This document shows positions 29,701-36,171 of a stretch of DNA of 64,000 bases, one piece after another. Each line of letters opens with the position of its first letter. The stretch's first letter is position 1. Source of the DNA: Streptomyces fulvorobeus (GTDB taxonomy: Bacteria > Actinomycetota > Actinomycetes > Streptomycetales > Streptomycetaceae); contig NZ_BLWC01000001.1 of NCBI RefSeq assembly GCF_013167895.1, positions 4,402,001 through 4,466,000 on the forward strand. The letters are read 5' to 3'. The notes under the pieces are model-generated. The model saw only the letters and a list, made by a program, of their open reading frames with translations. It was not told the origin of the DNA and made no database searches. Both the position numbers and the translations under genes were made by a program.

Positions 29701-31939
29701 GCCCGTCGCCTCGGTGGGTATCGACGACGACTTCTTCCGCTCGGGCGGCGACAGCATCAGCGCCCTGCACCTGGCGAGCCAGGTCCAGCGGGAAGCGGGC
29801 CGCAAGGTCGGCGTCAAGGACATCTTCGACTTCCCGACCGTACGCCTGCTCGTCGACCACGTACTGTCCGGACCGGAAGCCGCCCGGAGCGCGGACGGAG
29901 ACGGCGCGGAAGCGCCCGAGCAGGGGCGGCTGAGCGGCGACTGCCCGCTGCTGCCCATCCAGGAGTGGTTCTTCGCGAAGCCGCTGACGGACCGCGCCTG
30001 GTGGAACCAGAACTTCGCCGTCACGACCCCGCCGCTCGACGTGGCGAAGCTCCGCCCGGCGCTGGCCCGGCTCCTCGACCACCACGACGCCTTCGCTCTG
30101 CGCTACACCGGAACGGGCACGGACGTCACCCAGACGTACGGCGGCCGCACGGAGCCGGTCCTGCACGAACTCGACGTCACCCACCTGAGCGAGGAGGAGA
30201 TCAGCGCCCGGCTCGCCGAGTGGCAGAGCGGATTCGACCTCGCGGAAGGACCGACCCACTGTGTGGCCTACCTCCACGGCTTCGAGGACGGCACGGCACG
30301 GATCTGGTTCGCCCTGCACCACCTGATCGTCGACACCGTCAGCTGGCACATCCTCGCGCAGGACCTGGAGATCCTGTACCACGACGGTGAGTTGGAGGAG
30401 AAGACGAGCAGTTACCGCCAGTGGGCCCACGCGCTGCGCGGATACGTCCCCGCCGAGGACGAACGGCGGCTCTGGGCGGAGATCACCCGCGAGATGGCCG
30501 CCGCGCCCGCCGGCGAGCTGACCGCGCCCCCGCGTGACGCGGAGACCCGCCGTGAGGAGTTCGCGCTCGACCCCGCGGAGACCCGCACCCTGCTCACCGA
30601 GAGCCACTGGGCGTACGACACCACGATGAACGACCTGCTGCTCACGGCGACCGGTCTCGCGCTGCGCGCCGTCACGGGACGAGCGGCCAACCACGTCACC
30701 GTCGAGGGCCACGGCCGCGAACGCTTCGAGGGAGCGCCCGACGTCCGGGACACCGTCGGATGGTTCACCACGATGTACCCGCTGGCCGTCGAGGCGGACC
30801 CGCGGGACCTGGGCCGCTCCATCCTGAGCACGAAGGACGCCTTCCGGCGGGTACCGCACCACGGGATCGGTTACGGAGCCCTCTTCGGCCGGTACGGCGG
30901 CGAGCGCGCCCCCCTGCCCACGGTCAGCTTCAACTACCTGGGCCGGATCTCCGACGAGGAGCCGCGGACACCGGACCGGCGGGCCGGCTGGCAGCTCGAC
31001 TCGTCGATGTCGGGCAGCCACATCTCCGCACACAACAGGGGAGCGGACCAGTTCGGCGTCGACGTGACGATGCGGTGCACCGGCGGCCGTCTGGTGACGG
31101 TGGTCGACAGCCGGCTGAGCGAGGCCACCACCCACCGGTTCGTAAGCGCGCTGAAGTCGGCGCTCCACGAGCTGACCGCCCACACCCAGGCCGTGGCACG
31201 CACCGGGACGGGCCGCGCGCGGACGGACCGGCCGGCCGCGCCCGGGGACGCCTTCGACCCGTACATCCTGGTCGGCGAGGAGAACGCGGAGCGCACCCTC
31301 TTCGTCTTCCCGCCCGGCGAGGGCGGGGCCGAGAGCTACCTCAGCAACATCGCCCAACGGCTCCCCGGCCACCGGCTCGTGCTGTTCAACAACGTCCATC
31401 TCCACACGCCCATGGCCTCGTTCGAGGAGCTGGCCCGCTACTACGAGGAGCACATCCGCACCCTGCGGCCGGCCGGCCCGTACAGCCTGCTCGGCTGGAG
31501 CTTCGGGGGAGTCCTCGCACTGGAGGTGGCACTGCGGCTGACGCGCGCCGGCGAGACCATCGACAACCTGCTCCTCATCGACCCGTACTTCAACGTGCGC
31601 CAGGCGTCCGCCGCCATCGGCCTCCCCGAGACCGAGGACATCCTCGATCCGATCAACTACCACTACGCGCCGAGCCGGGAGGACCTGGACCGGCTGGCCG
31701 CGCGCACCGGCAAGCTGCTGATGTTCAAGGCGGACGAGCTCAACGAGATCGCCCGCGACGACGAACAGCGCCGGCTGTTCGAGTACTACCAGCGGTCGCC
31801 GTACAACGGCCTCGACACGCTGCTCCCCGCCCGGTCGATCGAGGTCCATCCGCTGCGCGGGGAGACCCACCACTCGTGGGTACGCAACGACCGGCTGGTC
31901 GCCGACATGTGCGCACGCGTCTCGCAGTGCCTTCTCTAG
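20777..31939 (+). CDS. pcbAB: ACV synthetase, trimodular non-ribosomal peptide synthetase
   Basis: This 3720-residue enzyme makes delta-(L-alpha-aminoadipyl)-L-cysteinyl-D-valine. The domain order is: an N-terminal ACVS-specific region (1 to about 240); A1; T1 with Ser828 in LGGQS; C (HHLIMDG near 1026); A2 (YTSGTTGKPK near 1507); T2 with Ser1912; C (HHSCFDG near 2108); A3 near 2594; T3 with Ser2993; an epimerisation domain (HHLIVDTVSW near 3181) for D-valine; and a thioesterase with Ser3575 in GWSFGG. This matches the family architecture and length exactly, with no frameshift over 11 kb. Codon 57 (20945-20947) is TTA, so translation may depend on the bldA leucyl-tRNA. The ribosome site is GGAGAG. 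pcbC follows after 26 bases. Confidence 0.96.
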   Translation: MTSARFPTTAAQWTARIDGVSGERCDLEMLLKDEWRNRIAVRDDDPGIRATESRELLIDGREYAALKNALAGHDGVSVGAFALAALHSVMRAYGHGNRTVAAFVDATSGTEPQHSRILPVMVDHGTQSRLTCLAAVRELDEALRAKEAYAAPDELLGRGLFDALLVLADHETPLAALAPSPLTMVVRDTGGSLSWSIAYAGELFEDRTIAGVLDVVREVLGQFLSRPALLVADIELVSREQRERIREWNATDGDFPRDKRLNHLFEDAVLRSPDREAVVFGDTTLTYREVNERSNQFAHWLLGPGAGVRPEELVGLYLDKSDLGVVATLGIWKAGAAYVPIDPGYPAERVRFAVSDTGLSGIVTNQRHAARLREMLGADHADVRVIEVETVLAEQAGAGSAVLANPDLPLGSGDLAYLTYTSGTTGVPKGVPKYHDSVVNSITDLSERYDMRRPGEERVALFASYVFEPHLRQTLIALINSQTLVIVPETVRLDPDRFPVFLESNGITYLNATGSVIQYFDLRRCPSLKKILLVGEELTAAGLRRLRENFSGHIVNEYAFTEAAFVTAVKHFAPGVTERKDRSIGRPVRNVKWYVLSQNLKQLPIGAIGELYIGGRGVAPGYLNRDDLTAERFTPNPFRTEREVAGGENARIYRTGDLARLLPSGEVEFMGRSDFQLKLNGVRVEPGEIEAQATEFPGVRKCVVVAREGAGGPSDRYLAGYYLTEPSAQVTEDELLAFLEQRLIRIMVPARMVRLDSIPVNVNGKVDWRALPEVDAARPGTAADGPGRRAEPADGVLDELREIWSTVLGVPAARIGDGDDFFRLGGQSISSILLIARIRRQLGVFVGVEDVFTLRTLGELARHLDRQLERGPGPEAPEAVEEPLNEGESLRLRANGLQQGLLYHALKSRNGDDAYVMQSVHRYRCRIQPEQMREAWQDAQRKYPALRLRFEWAEEPLQIIEHDDKPFDWRFVDLSGLADPGEQDARIKELQERDRTEPYEPAAGRLFRVYLVKQREDLYSLIFSCHHLIMDGWSLPVLHDDVHRTYLRLIRGAGAEPAVDHAYVAAQRHWEAHRDDHADYWVRQIERIDERGDFGGLLKEEIRYQVALSDYDHIREHRTKKLCLGADLTAALKARCAANSVTLHSVLQFVWHKVLYAIGGGNTTVVGTIVSGRNLHVDAIEDSVGLFINTLPLIVDHDDQAQRTVGAAIGDIQAAVNTMNSRSTVELGRLQTGGMKRRLFDTLLVLENYPRLLAEAEEHDELLRFEKGYDADKVDYPLAVVAREEDDELTVTLWYAGELFEDSTIDTLLDTTGTLFQQVADDITRPVDSLELVSPAMVERFDEWNRTETAFPAEQTLHGVFEQMAAAWPDEDALVYRDRRLTYRQLDERANRLAHHLRSVAELRPNDLVGLVVDKSELMITAILAVWKAGAAYVPIDPAYPDDRIAFMLADTDARVVVTNEIHGERLRTVTADAGLRVLDIERLPLDEQPAHAPATTVTSTDLAYAIYTSGTTGKPKAVLVEHRGVVNLQVSVARLFGLAKEKGEEALLSFSNYVFDHFVEQMTDALLNGQKLVVLDDSMRTDTERLYAYINDEQVTYLSGTPSVLSLYDYSTTTSLTRIDAIGEDFTEPVFDKIRGTFGKTIINGYGPTEISITSHKRLYEPGERRATKSIGHPVANTACYVLDKSMRRVPVGGMGELYIGGIGVTRGYLNRDDLTADRFVDNPFQTPEEKARGLNARVYKTGDLARWLPNGELECLGRTDLQVKIRGQRVELGEVEAALSSYEGVTRSLVIAREHGASASAAAQKYLVGFYVCDRELDEQDVKRWMRAKLPDAIVPARLLRITDIPVTPSGKLDTKRLPETDFGPGDSTEYVAPSNDIETKLCGIWSTVLGVAPDRIGVHEDFFALGGDSIRAMALAQAITTSFGRGLGVATVLQHTTLGAQAAHIREMAAQAGEEPFEPAAGRGAEGADEPLVSLAQERLLFIDEFEGGTAAYNIPFVLRIATGDGVSRDTVVQALHTLLHRHPALRTLLRTDGDGVRRQYTLAPEEASTLFVPAVHTAAGATELDERLVAAQAYVFRLDEELPLRADLFEPATDPGGVYLSLVLHHSCFDGWSWNTFRRELTDLLRGVPATELGTIRGTYADFAVWQRQYLSGRRLSELTAFWKDALAGYETTRLPLDRPRPPRFDYRGREIEFALDEPTTQALRALARSARVSLYSVLLGAWSLMLNTYTGQHDFVVGTPSANRGRPEFDRTIGFFTNLLALRVRIDPDATLTEYVHTVGGDVVAAQVHGELPFEQLVKELDPEKDPSRHPVLQINFTLQNVTDRTDGVQAAREHPELSPYTPDAGGWTATKFDLSATLTETPDGLAGNLTYAASLFDDASAEGFVATFRQILAEFARLSPLGDRATLADVVRLAEEDRAALEAAGDSTAPVRPARTLHGVFEEMAAAWPDQDAVVCGETTLTYRRLNERANRLAHYLRSVVALQPNDLVGLVLDKSELMITAILAVWKAGAAYVPIDPGCPDDRLAFMLKDTGARLVVAEAAHGARLRDLPATAQTQVVEIDRLPMGYRSAENPVTEVTPEDVAYAIYTSGTTGKPKAVLVPHRAVDSFRERLDGRYFETAGAARHGVLFLANYVFDFSVEQLALSVLAGHKLIVPPPSPAHDEGFYAYANRAGLTYLSGTPTQIQQFDLSRLTELRCVLVAGEAFHESHFDKIRREYAGPVVNAYGTTETAVYNTNRRFEPGESYRNTFGAPLGNTRLHVLDEARRPLPPGAVGELYVAGECVTHGYLNRPELTRERFLPNPYRSATEREESRCPVLYRTGDLVRRTHDGEIQFVGRNDAQVKINGLRIELGEVEAVLATCPDVRECAVVVTADERTPGSKRLVGYYVADRDASVDEDGIFATLRSQLMPSMVPALLVRLDRPLPMTINGKLDTKALPQAGLSVQRAAYAPPRSRTEARLCQLWTAQLPVASVGIDDDFFRSGGDSISALHLASQVQREAGRKVGVKDIFDFPTVRLLVDHVLSGPEAARSADGDGAEAPEQGRLSGDCPLLPIQEWFFAKPLTDRAWWNQNFAVTTPPLDVAKLRPALARLLDHHDAFALRYTGTGTDVTQTYGGRTEPVLHELDVTHLSEEEISARLAEWQSGFDLAEGPTHCVAYLHGFEDGTARIWFALHHLIVDTVSWHILAQDLEILYHDGELEEKTSSYRQWAHALRGYVPAEDERRLWAEITREMAAAPAGELTAPPRDAETRREEFALDPAETRTLLTESHWAYDTTMNDLLLTATGLALRAVTGRAANHVTVEGHGRERFEGAPDVRDTVGWFTTMYPLAVEADPRDLGRSILSTKDAFRRVPHHGIGYGALFGRYGGERAPLPTVSFNYLGRISDEEPRTPDRRAGWQLDSSMSGSHISAHNRGADQFGVDVTMRCTGGRLVTVVDSRLSEATTHRFVSALKSALHELTAHTQAVARTGTGRARTDRPAAPGDAFDPYILVGEENAERTLFVFPPGEGGAESYLSNIAQRLPGHRLVLFNNVHLHTPMASFEELARYYEEHIRTLRPAGPYSLLGWSFGGVLALEVALRLTRAGETIDNLLLIDPYFNVRQASAAIGLPETEDILDPINYHYAPSREDLDRLAARTGKLLMFKADELNEIARDDEQRRLFEYYQRSPYNGLDTLLPARSIEVHPLRGETHHSWVRNDRLVADMCARVSQCLL

Positions 31940-31965
31940 AGTCCACCGAGTCCACGGAGGGTCCC

Positions 31966-32955
31966 ATGCCAGTTCTCATGCCGTCGGCCGAAGTGCCGAC
32001 CATCGACATCTCGCCGCTGTTCGGTGACGACGCGGACGCCAAGAAGCACGTCGCCCAGCAGATCAACAAGGCGTGCCGGGGGTCGGGTTTCTTCTACGCG
32101 TCCCACCACGGAGTGGACGTACAACTGCTCCAGGACGTGGTCAACGAGTTCCACCGGACCATGACCGACCAGGAGAAGCACGACCTGGCGATCAACGCGT
32201 ACAACAAGGACAACCCGCACGTGCGCAACGGCTACTACAAGGCGGTCAAGGGCAAGAAGGCGGTCGAGTCCTTCTGCTACCTGAACCCGCTCTTCAACGA
32301 GGACCACCCGATGATCGCCTCGGGGACCCCGATGCACGAGGTGAACATCTGGCCCGACGAGGACCGCCACCCCCGCTTCCGCCCCTTCGGCGAGAAGTAC
32401 TTCGCCCAGATGCTCGAACTCTCCACGGTGATCATGCGCGGGCTCGCCCTCGCGCTCGGGAAGCCGGAGAACTTCTTCGACGCCGCACTCGCGGAGGAGG
32501 ACACCCTGTCCTCCGTATCGATGATCCGCTACCCCTACCTGGAGGACTACCCGCCGGTGAAGACCGGCCCGGACGGCATGAAGCTGAGCTTCGAGGACCA
32601 TCTGGACGTCTCGATGATCACCGTGCTCTACCAGACCCAGGTGCAGAACCTCCAGGTCGAGACGGTCGACGGCTGGCGGGACCTGCCGACGTCGAAGGAC
32701 AACTTCCTGGTGAACTGCGGTACGTACATGGGCCACCTCACCCACGACTACTTCCCGGCCCCGAACCACCGCGTGAAGTTCGTCAACGCGGAACGGCTCT
32801 CCCTGCCCTTCTTCCTCAACGCGGGCCACGACAGCCTGCTCGAACCCTTCTGGCCGGAGGGCGCGCAGGGCAAGGAGACGAACCAGGCCGTCTCGTACGG
32901 GGAGTACCTCCAGCAAGGGCTGCGGTCACTGATCGTCAAGAACGGCCAGACCTGA
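31966..32955 (+). CDS. pcbC: Isopenicillin N synthase
   Basis: This 329-residue non-haem iron oxidase closes the ACV tripeptide into the bicyclic penam using O2, with no 2-oxoglutarate. The iron ligands are His212 and Asp214 (DHLDVSM) and His268 (PNHRVKF). The substrate-binding RxS motif is Arg277-Leu-Ser279. The length equals that of the S. clavuligerus enzyme. The start is the ATG at 31966 with GGAGGG upstream. It is the third gene of the lat operon. The N-terminus, VPTIDISPLFGDDA, is typical of the family, and all catalytic residues are present, so it should be active. Confidence 0.97.
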   Translation: MPVLMPSAEVPTIDISPLFGDDADAKKHVAQQINKACRGSGFFYASHHGVDVQLLQDVVNEFHRTMTDQEKHDLAINAYNKDNPHVRNGYYKAVKGKKAVESFCYLNPLFNEDHPMIASGTPMHEVNIWPDEDRHPRFRPFGEKYFAQMLELSTVIMRGLALALGKPENFFDAALAEEDTLSSVSMIRYPYLEDYPPVKTGPDGMKLSFEDHLDVSMITVLYQTQVQNLQVETVDGWRDLPTSKDNFLVNCGTYMGHLTHDYFPAPNHRVKFVNAERLSLPFFLNAGHDSLLEPFWPEGAQGKETNQAVSYGEYLQQGLRSLIVKNGQT

Positions 32956-33155
32956 GGGTGAACCCTCCGGACCTCCCGCGACGGCCCGCCGGTGACCCGG
33001 CGGGCCGTCGCGCCGTCATGGCCGCACCGCCCTCCCGCCGTCCGCGACAGGGCCGGACCTGAGGGTGTTTGACCACATCGGTACCCCGGGCGAGGATGGT
33101 CCCGATCATGACTCCATCGTGTGCGCCCCGCGTGCGCGGGCCCGGAGGTTTGGAC

Positions 33156-34108
33156 ATGCAGCAATCCCGTGCCCTGCGCGCCGCTCTCGCCGCGCTGGCC
33201 CTGCTCTCGGTGACGGCCTGCGGGCAGGCGTCCGACCCGGCCGCTCCCCGGCCCGCGTCCAGCGCGACGAGCGAACCGACGCGCCCCAGCGAGGCCGCCA
33301 GACCCCTGCCCGCCGCCGAGGCCCGGGCACTGAAACGTCGCTTCGACGCACTTGAGCGCAGGTTCGAAGCCCGGCTCGGCGTCTACGCCGTCGACACCGG
33401 CACCGGACGCGAGGTGGCCCACAACGACGGCGAGCGGTTCGCCTACGCATCCACGTTCAAGGCCCTGGCCGCCGGCGCGGTCCTGCGCAAGTACTCCCTG
33501 AGCGGCATGGACCGGGTCGTCAGGTACTCCGGGAACGACCTGGTGCCCCGCTCCCAGGTCACCGAGAAGCACGTCGGCACCGGCATGACCCTCGGCGCGC
33601 TGTGCGACGCGGCCATACGGTACGGCGACAACACCGCGGCCAACCTCCTCTTCGACCAGCTGGGCGGCCCCGGGGGCTGGACGCGGCCCTGGAGGAGATC
33701 GGCGACGACGTCACCCGGATGGACCGCCGCGAGACCCAGCTCAACCAGTGGTCCCCGGGAGCCACCCAGGACACGAGCACCCCGCGCGCCCTCGCCGACG
33801 ACCTGCGCGCCTTCGCCGTCGGCGACACCCTGGGCAAGCCGGAACGCGCCCAGCTCGCGAAATGGCTCCGCGGCAGCACGACGGGCGGCGCCCTCATCAA
33901 GGCCGGAATGCCGAAGACCTGGGTGGTCGGCAACCGCGCGGGAGCGGGCAGCACCTACGGCGTCCGCAACGACATCGCGGTGGTCTGGCGGCCGGACGCC
34001 GCACCGATCGTCGTGGCGATCATGTCGAACAGCAGGAAGCCGGACACGGGCTACGACGACAGACTGATCGCCCAGGCGGCCTCCCTGGTCGCGGACACCC
34101 TGTCCTGA
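33156..34108 (+). pseudogene. bla: Class A beta-lactamase homologue (lipoprotein), frameshifted in this sequence
   Basis: Read in one frame from the ATG at 33156 (GGAGG 7 bases upstream) it starts with a lipoprotein signal ending LLSVTAC (lipid Cys22). It has the active-site STFK (Ser99, Lys102) and a YGDN motif at 156-159, then loses sense after GGCCCCGGGGG at 33666-33676. The remainder continues in the next frame from 33677 (LDAALEEIGDD, an ETQLN omega-loop motif, a terminal NDIAVVW strand) to the stop at 34108. One extra G restores a full-length protein of about 317 residues. Two motifs are unusual: SDN reads GDN and KTG reads RAG. It lies 200 bases after pcbC and probably protects the cell or buffers product, as bla does in cephamycin clusters. 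It may be genuinely intact; see findings. Confidence 0.8.
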
Positions 34109-34294
34109 ACGGACGGGTCGGACAGCGGCCTCCGCCGTACGCCCGGGCGCCTGCCCTCGGTCCGCGAGGCGCACCCGGATACCCACGGGACGGTCCCGGC
34201 CACCGCACAGCCTGCGCCATCCTCCTCTGGTCGGAGGGGCTGGCGGGACTGGTCACCGCCAAGTAGGCCGTGTGTGCTTCGGTATGCACAAGAA

Positions 34295-34328
34295 AGGCCC
34301 TGACCAGCGTTTCCGCTGGTCAGGGCCT
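34295..34328 (-). terminator. Intrinsic terminator of the tRNA-Arg gene (also faces bla)
   Basis: A perfect 15-base-pair stem (34295-34309 with 34314-34328) has a 4-base loop and lies 10 bases beyond the tRNA 3' end. On the minus strand it is followed by TTTCTT. It may act on both strands, stopping bla transcripts as well. Confidence 0.9.
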
Positions 34329-34338
34329 AAATGTCCGG

Positions 34339-34410
34339 TGCCCCCGGCAGGATTCGAACCTGCGCACCCGGCTCCGGAGGCCGATGCTCTATCCCCTGAG
34401 CTACGGGGGC
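34339..34410 (-). tRNA. tRNA-Arg (anticodon CCG)
   Basis: The 72-base cloverleaf has a perfect 7-pair acceptor stem (GCCCCCG with CGGGGGC), the D-arm GTAGCTCAGGGGATAGAGC, anticodon loop CTCCGGA giving anticodon CCG (reads CGG), and the T-arm GTTCGAATC. The discriminator base is A and CCA is not encoded. Its 3' end faces the beta-lactam cluster and its 5' end faces the core genome. Confidence 0.96.
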
Positions 34411-34596
34411 GTGTCGCTGTGTTGTGCGGCGACGAGTGAAACCCTACCAGCTTCCGCGGGCTGTCCGTGAACAGGTATTCACGGCTCGCCGGATGCCGTA
34501 CGTGTGGCTGACGCGCGTGTCCCCGCGGCTTCTGCCCCGCAGTCGGAAGTGGGCAAAACCCGGACGCGGCCCTTCCGGCGGACCTACTCTCGGAGA

Positions 34597-35031
34597 GTGT
34601 CTGGCGCGTCCGGCCGGGTGCTTGTTGTCGACGACAGCAAGGTCATCCGGCAGTTGATCAGGGTCAATCTCGAGCTGGAGGGCTTCGAGGTCGTGACCGC
34701 GGCCGATGGTGCCGAGTGTCTGGATCTGGTGCACAGGGTCTGTCCGGATGTGATCACGCTCGACGTGGTGATGCCCCGGCTCGACGGAGTGCAGACCGCG
34801 GCCCGGCTGCGGGCCGACGCGCGGACGAGCCATCTGCCTGTCGCGATCGTCAGTGCCTGCACGCCGTACGAGGTCGACGCGGGCGTGGCCGCGGGGGTGG
34901 ACGCCTTTCTGGCCAAGCCGTTCGAGCCCAGCGCGCTGGTGCGGATGGTCCGGCGGCTGATGCACCCGCAGGACCCGCCGTCGGTCGACGGCAGACACGG
35001 TGCCGGGCGGGCGGGCAGCCCGGCGGGCTGA
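34597..35031 (+). CDS. Single-domain response regulator (receiver only)
   Basis: This protein of about 144 residues is a stand-alone receiver domain: RVLVVDDSK with the acidic pair, the phosphoacceptor Asp in VITLDVVMPRLDG, and the conserved Lys in FLAKPFEPS. It has no output domain, so it would act by protein contact or phosphorelay. I place the start at the GTG at 34597, which gives the VSGASGRVLVVDD N-terminus usual for its Streptomyces relatives. The frame is open from 34504, but that extension is proline/arginine-rich and unlikely. No kinase is adjacent. It lies just upstream of nrtL. Confidence 0.8.
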   Translation: MSGASGRVLVVDDSKVIRQLIRVNLELEGFEVVTAADGAECLDLVHRVCPDVITLDVVMPRLDGVQTAARLRADARTSHLPVAIVSACTPYEVDAGVAAGVDAFLAKPFEPSALVRMVRRLMHPQDPPSVDGRHGAGRAGSPAG

Positions 35032-35085
35032 CCGCATGGCGAAACCGGTTCGCGGAGTGCCCCCCTCCTCCCATACGCTTGTCCC

Positions 35086-36147
35086 GTGACCCCGGCAGAG
35101 CTCTCCCGAACCGTGCTGCACGCCGTGCGGCGCGCGGTCGACGAGGACGCCTTGCGCGCGCCCGTGCCCGCGCGCGTGCGGATGGAGAGGACCAGGCCCG
35201 GCGGCAGCGGCGACTACGCCTGCGCCGTCGCCCTCCAGCTGGCCGGTCCCGCCGCGCTGCCGCCCCGGGAGGTGGCGCGGATTCTGCGGGACCGGGTCGC
35301 CGGTACGCCCGGGATCGGGCGGGTCGAGATCACCGGGCCCGGCTTCCTGAGCTTCACGCTCGACGCCCGCGCCGACGCCGCCGCCCGCCTCGCCCTCGTC
35401 GGTGAGGTACGGGAGAAGGGGCTGCGGTACGGACACGTGACCGCCGAGGCGGGACGGGTCCACCGGCTGCACCACGGGTGCGAGGTCCGGGCGGCGGTGA
35501 CCGCCGAGGCCGTGTCGCGCCTGCTGCGCACCCAGGGCGGCCAGGTGCTCGTCGGCTGCGCCGGCACCCCCGACCCCGGGTGGGAGCACCTGGGGGTCCG
35601 GCCCGGCCCGTACGACGGGGCCGCCGGGAGCGTCGAGCTCCGCCCCGTACCCGCCGGAAGGACGGCCGGCGAACTGGTCGCCGCGCTCGGACCGGACGCC
35701 GCCCGCTGGGGACTGCTCCGGCCCGCCGGTCATGACCGTGCCCCGCTCGGCGAGGACCTCCTCGTACAGCGGGAGCCCAATCCGTACTTCCTCGTCCGTT
35801 ACGCGCACGCCCGCGCCCGCGCGCTCACCCGGGGCTCCGCCCGGCTCGGGTTCTCCGGCGCGTACGAGGAGGACGTCGAGGCGCCCGCGCTCCACGCCGC
35901 TCTCGCCGACCACCCCGCCGTTCTCGCGTCGGCCGCCCGCCACCACGCGCCCGACCGGATCGCCCGGCACCTCGAAGCGGTGGCGCACGCCTTCTTCGAC
36001 TTCCACGACCTCCGCTCCCCGCTCCCCGTCGGCGACGAGAAACCCTCGGCCGCCCACCGTTCCCGGCTGGCCCTTGCCGAAGCCGCCGGGACGGTGCTGG
36101 CAGGCGGCCTGCATCTGCTCGGCATCAGCGCGCCCCGACACCTCTGA
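35086..36147 (+). CDS. nrtL: ArgS-related anticodon-binding (DALR) protein NrtL
   Basis: This 353-residue protein resembles arginyl-tRNA synthetase only in its N-terminal additional domain (PGFLSFTLDARA near 85-96) and its C-terminal DALR anticodon-binding domain (NPYFLVRYAHARARAL, then FFDFHDLRSPL). The catalytic Rossmann domain with its HIGH and KMSKS motifs is missing, so it cannot charge tRNA. Streptomycetes commonly carry this protein immediately before lysA, as here (24 bases). Its role is unknown. The start GTG at 35086 follows a weak ribosome site. Confidence 0.85.
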   Translation: MTPAELSRTVLHAVRRAVDEDALRAPVPARVRMERTRPGGSGDYACAVALQLAGPAALPPREVARILRDRVAGTPGIGRVEITGPGFLSFTLDARADAAARLALVGEVREKGLRYGHVTAEAGRVHRLHHGCEVRAAVTAEAVSRLLRTQGGQVLVGCAGTPDPGWEHLGVRPGPYDGAAGSVELRPVPAGRTAGELVAALGPDAARWGLLRPAGHDRAPLGEDLLVQREPNPYFLVRYAHARARALTRGSARLGFSGAYEEDVEAPALHAALADHPAVLASAARHHAPDRIARHLEAVAHAFFDFHDLRSPLPVGDEKPSAAHRSRLALAEAAGTVLAGGLHLLGISAPRHL

Positions 36148-36171
36148 GACCCGAGAGAGCAGAACACCACG

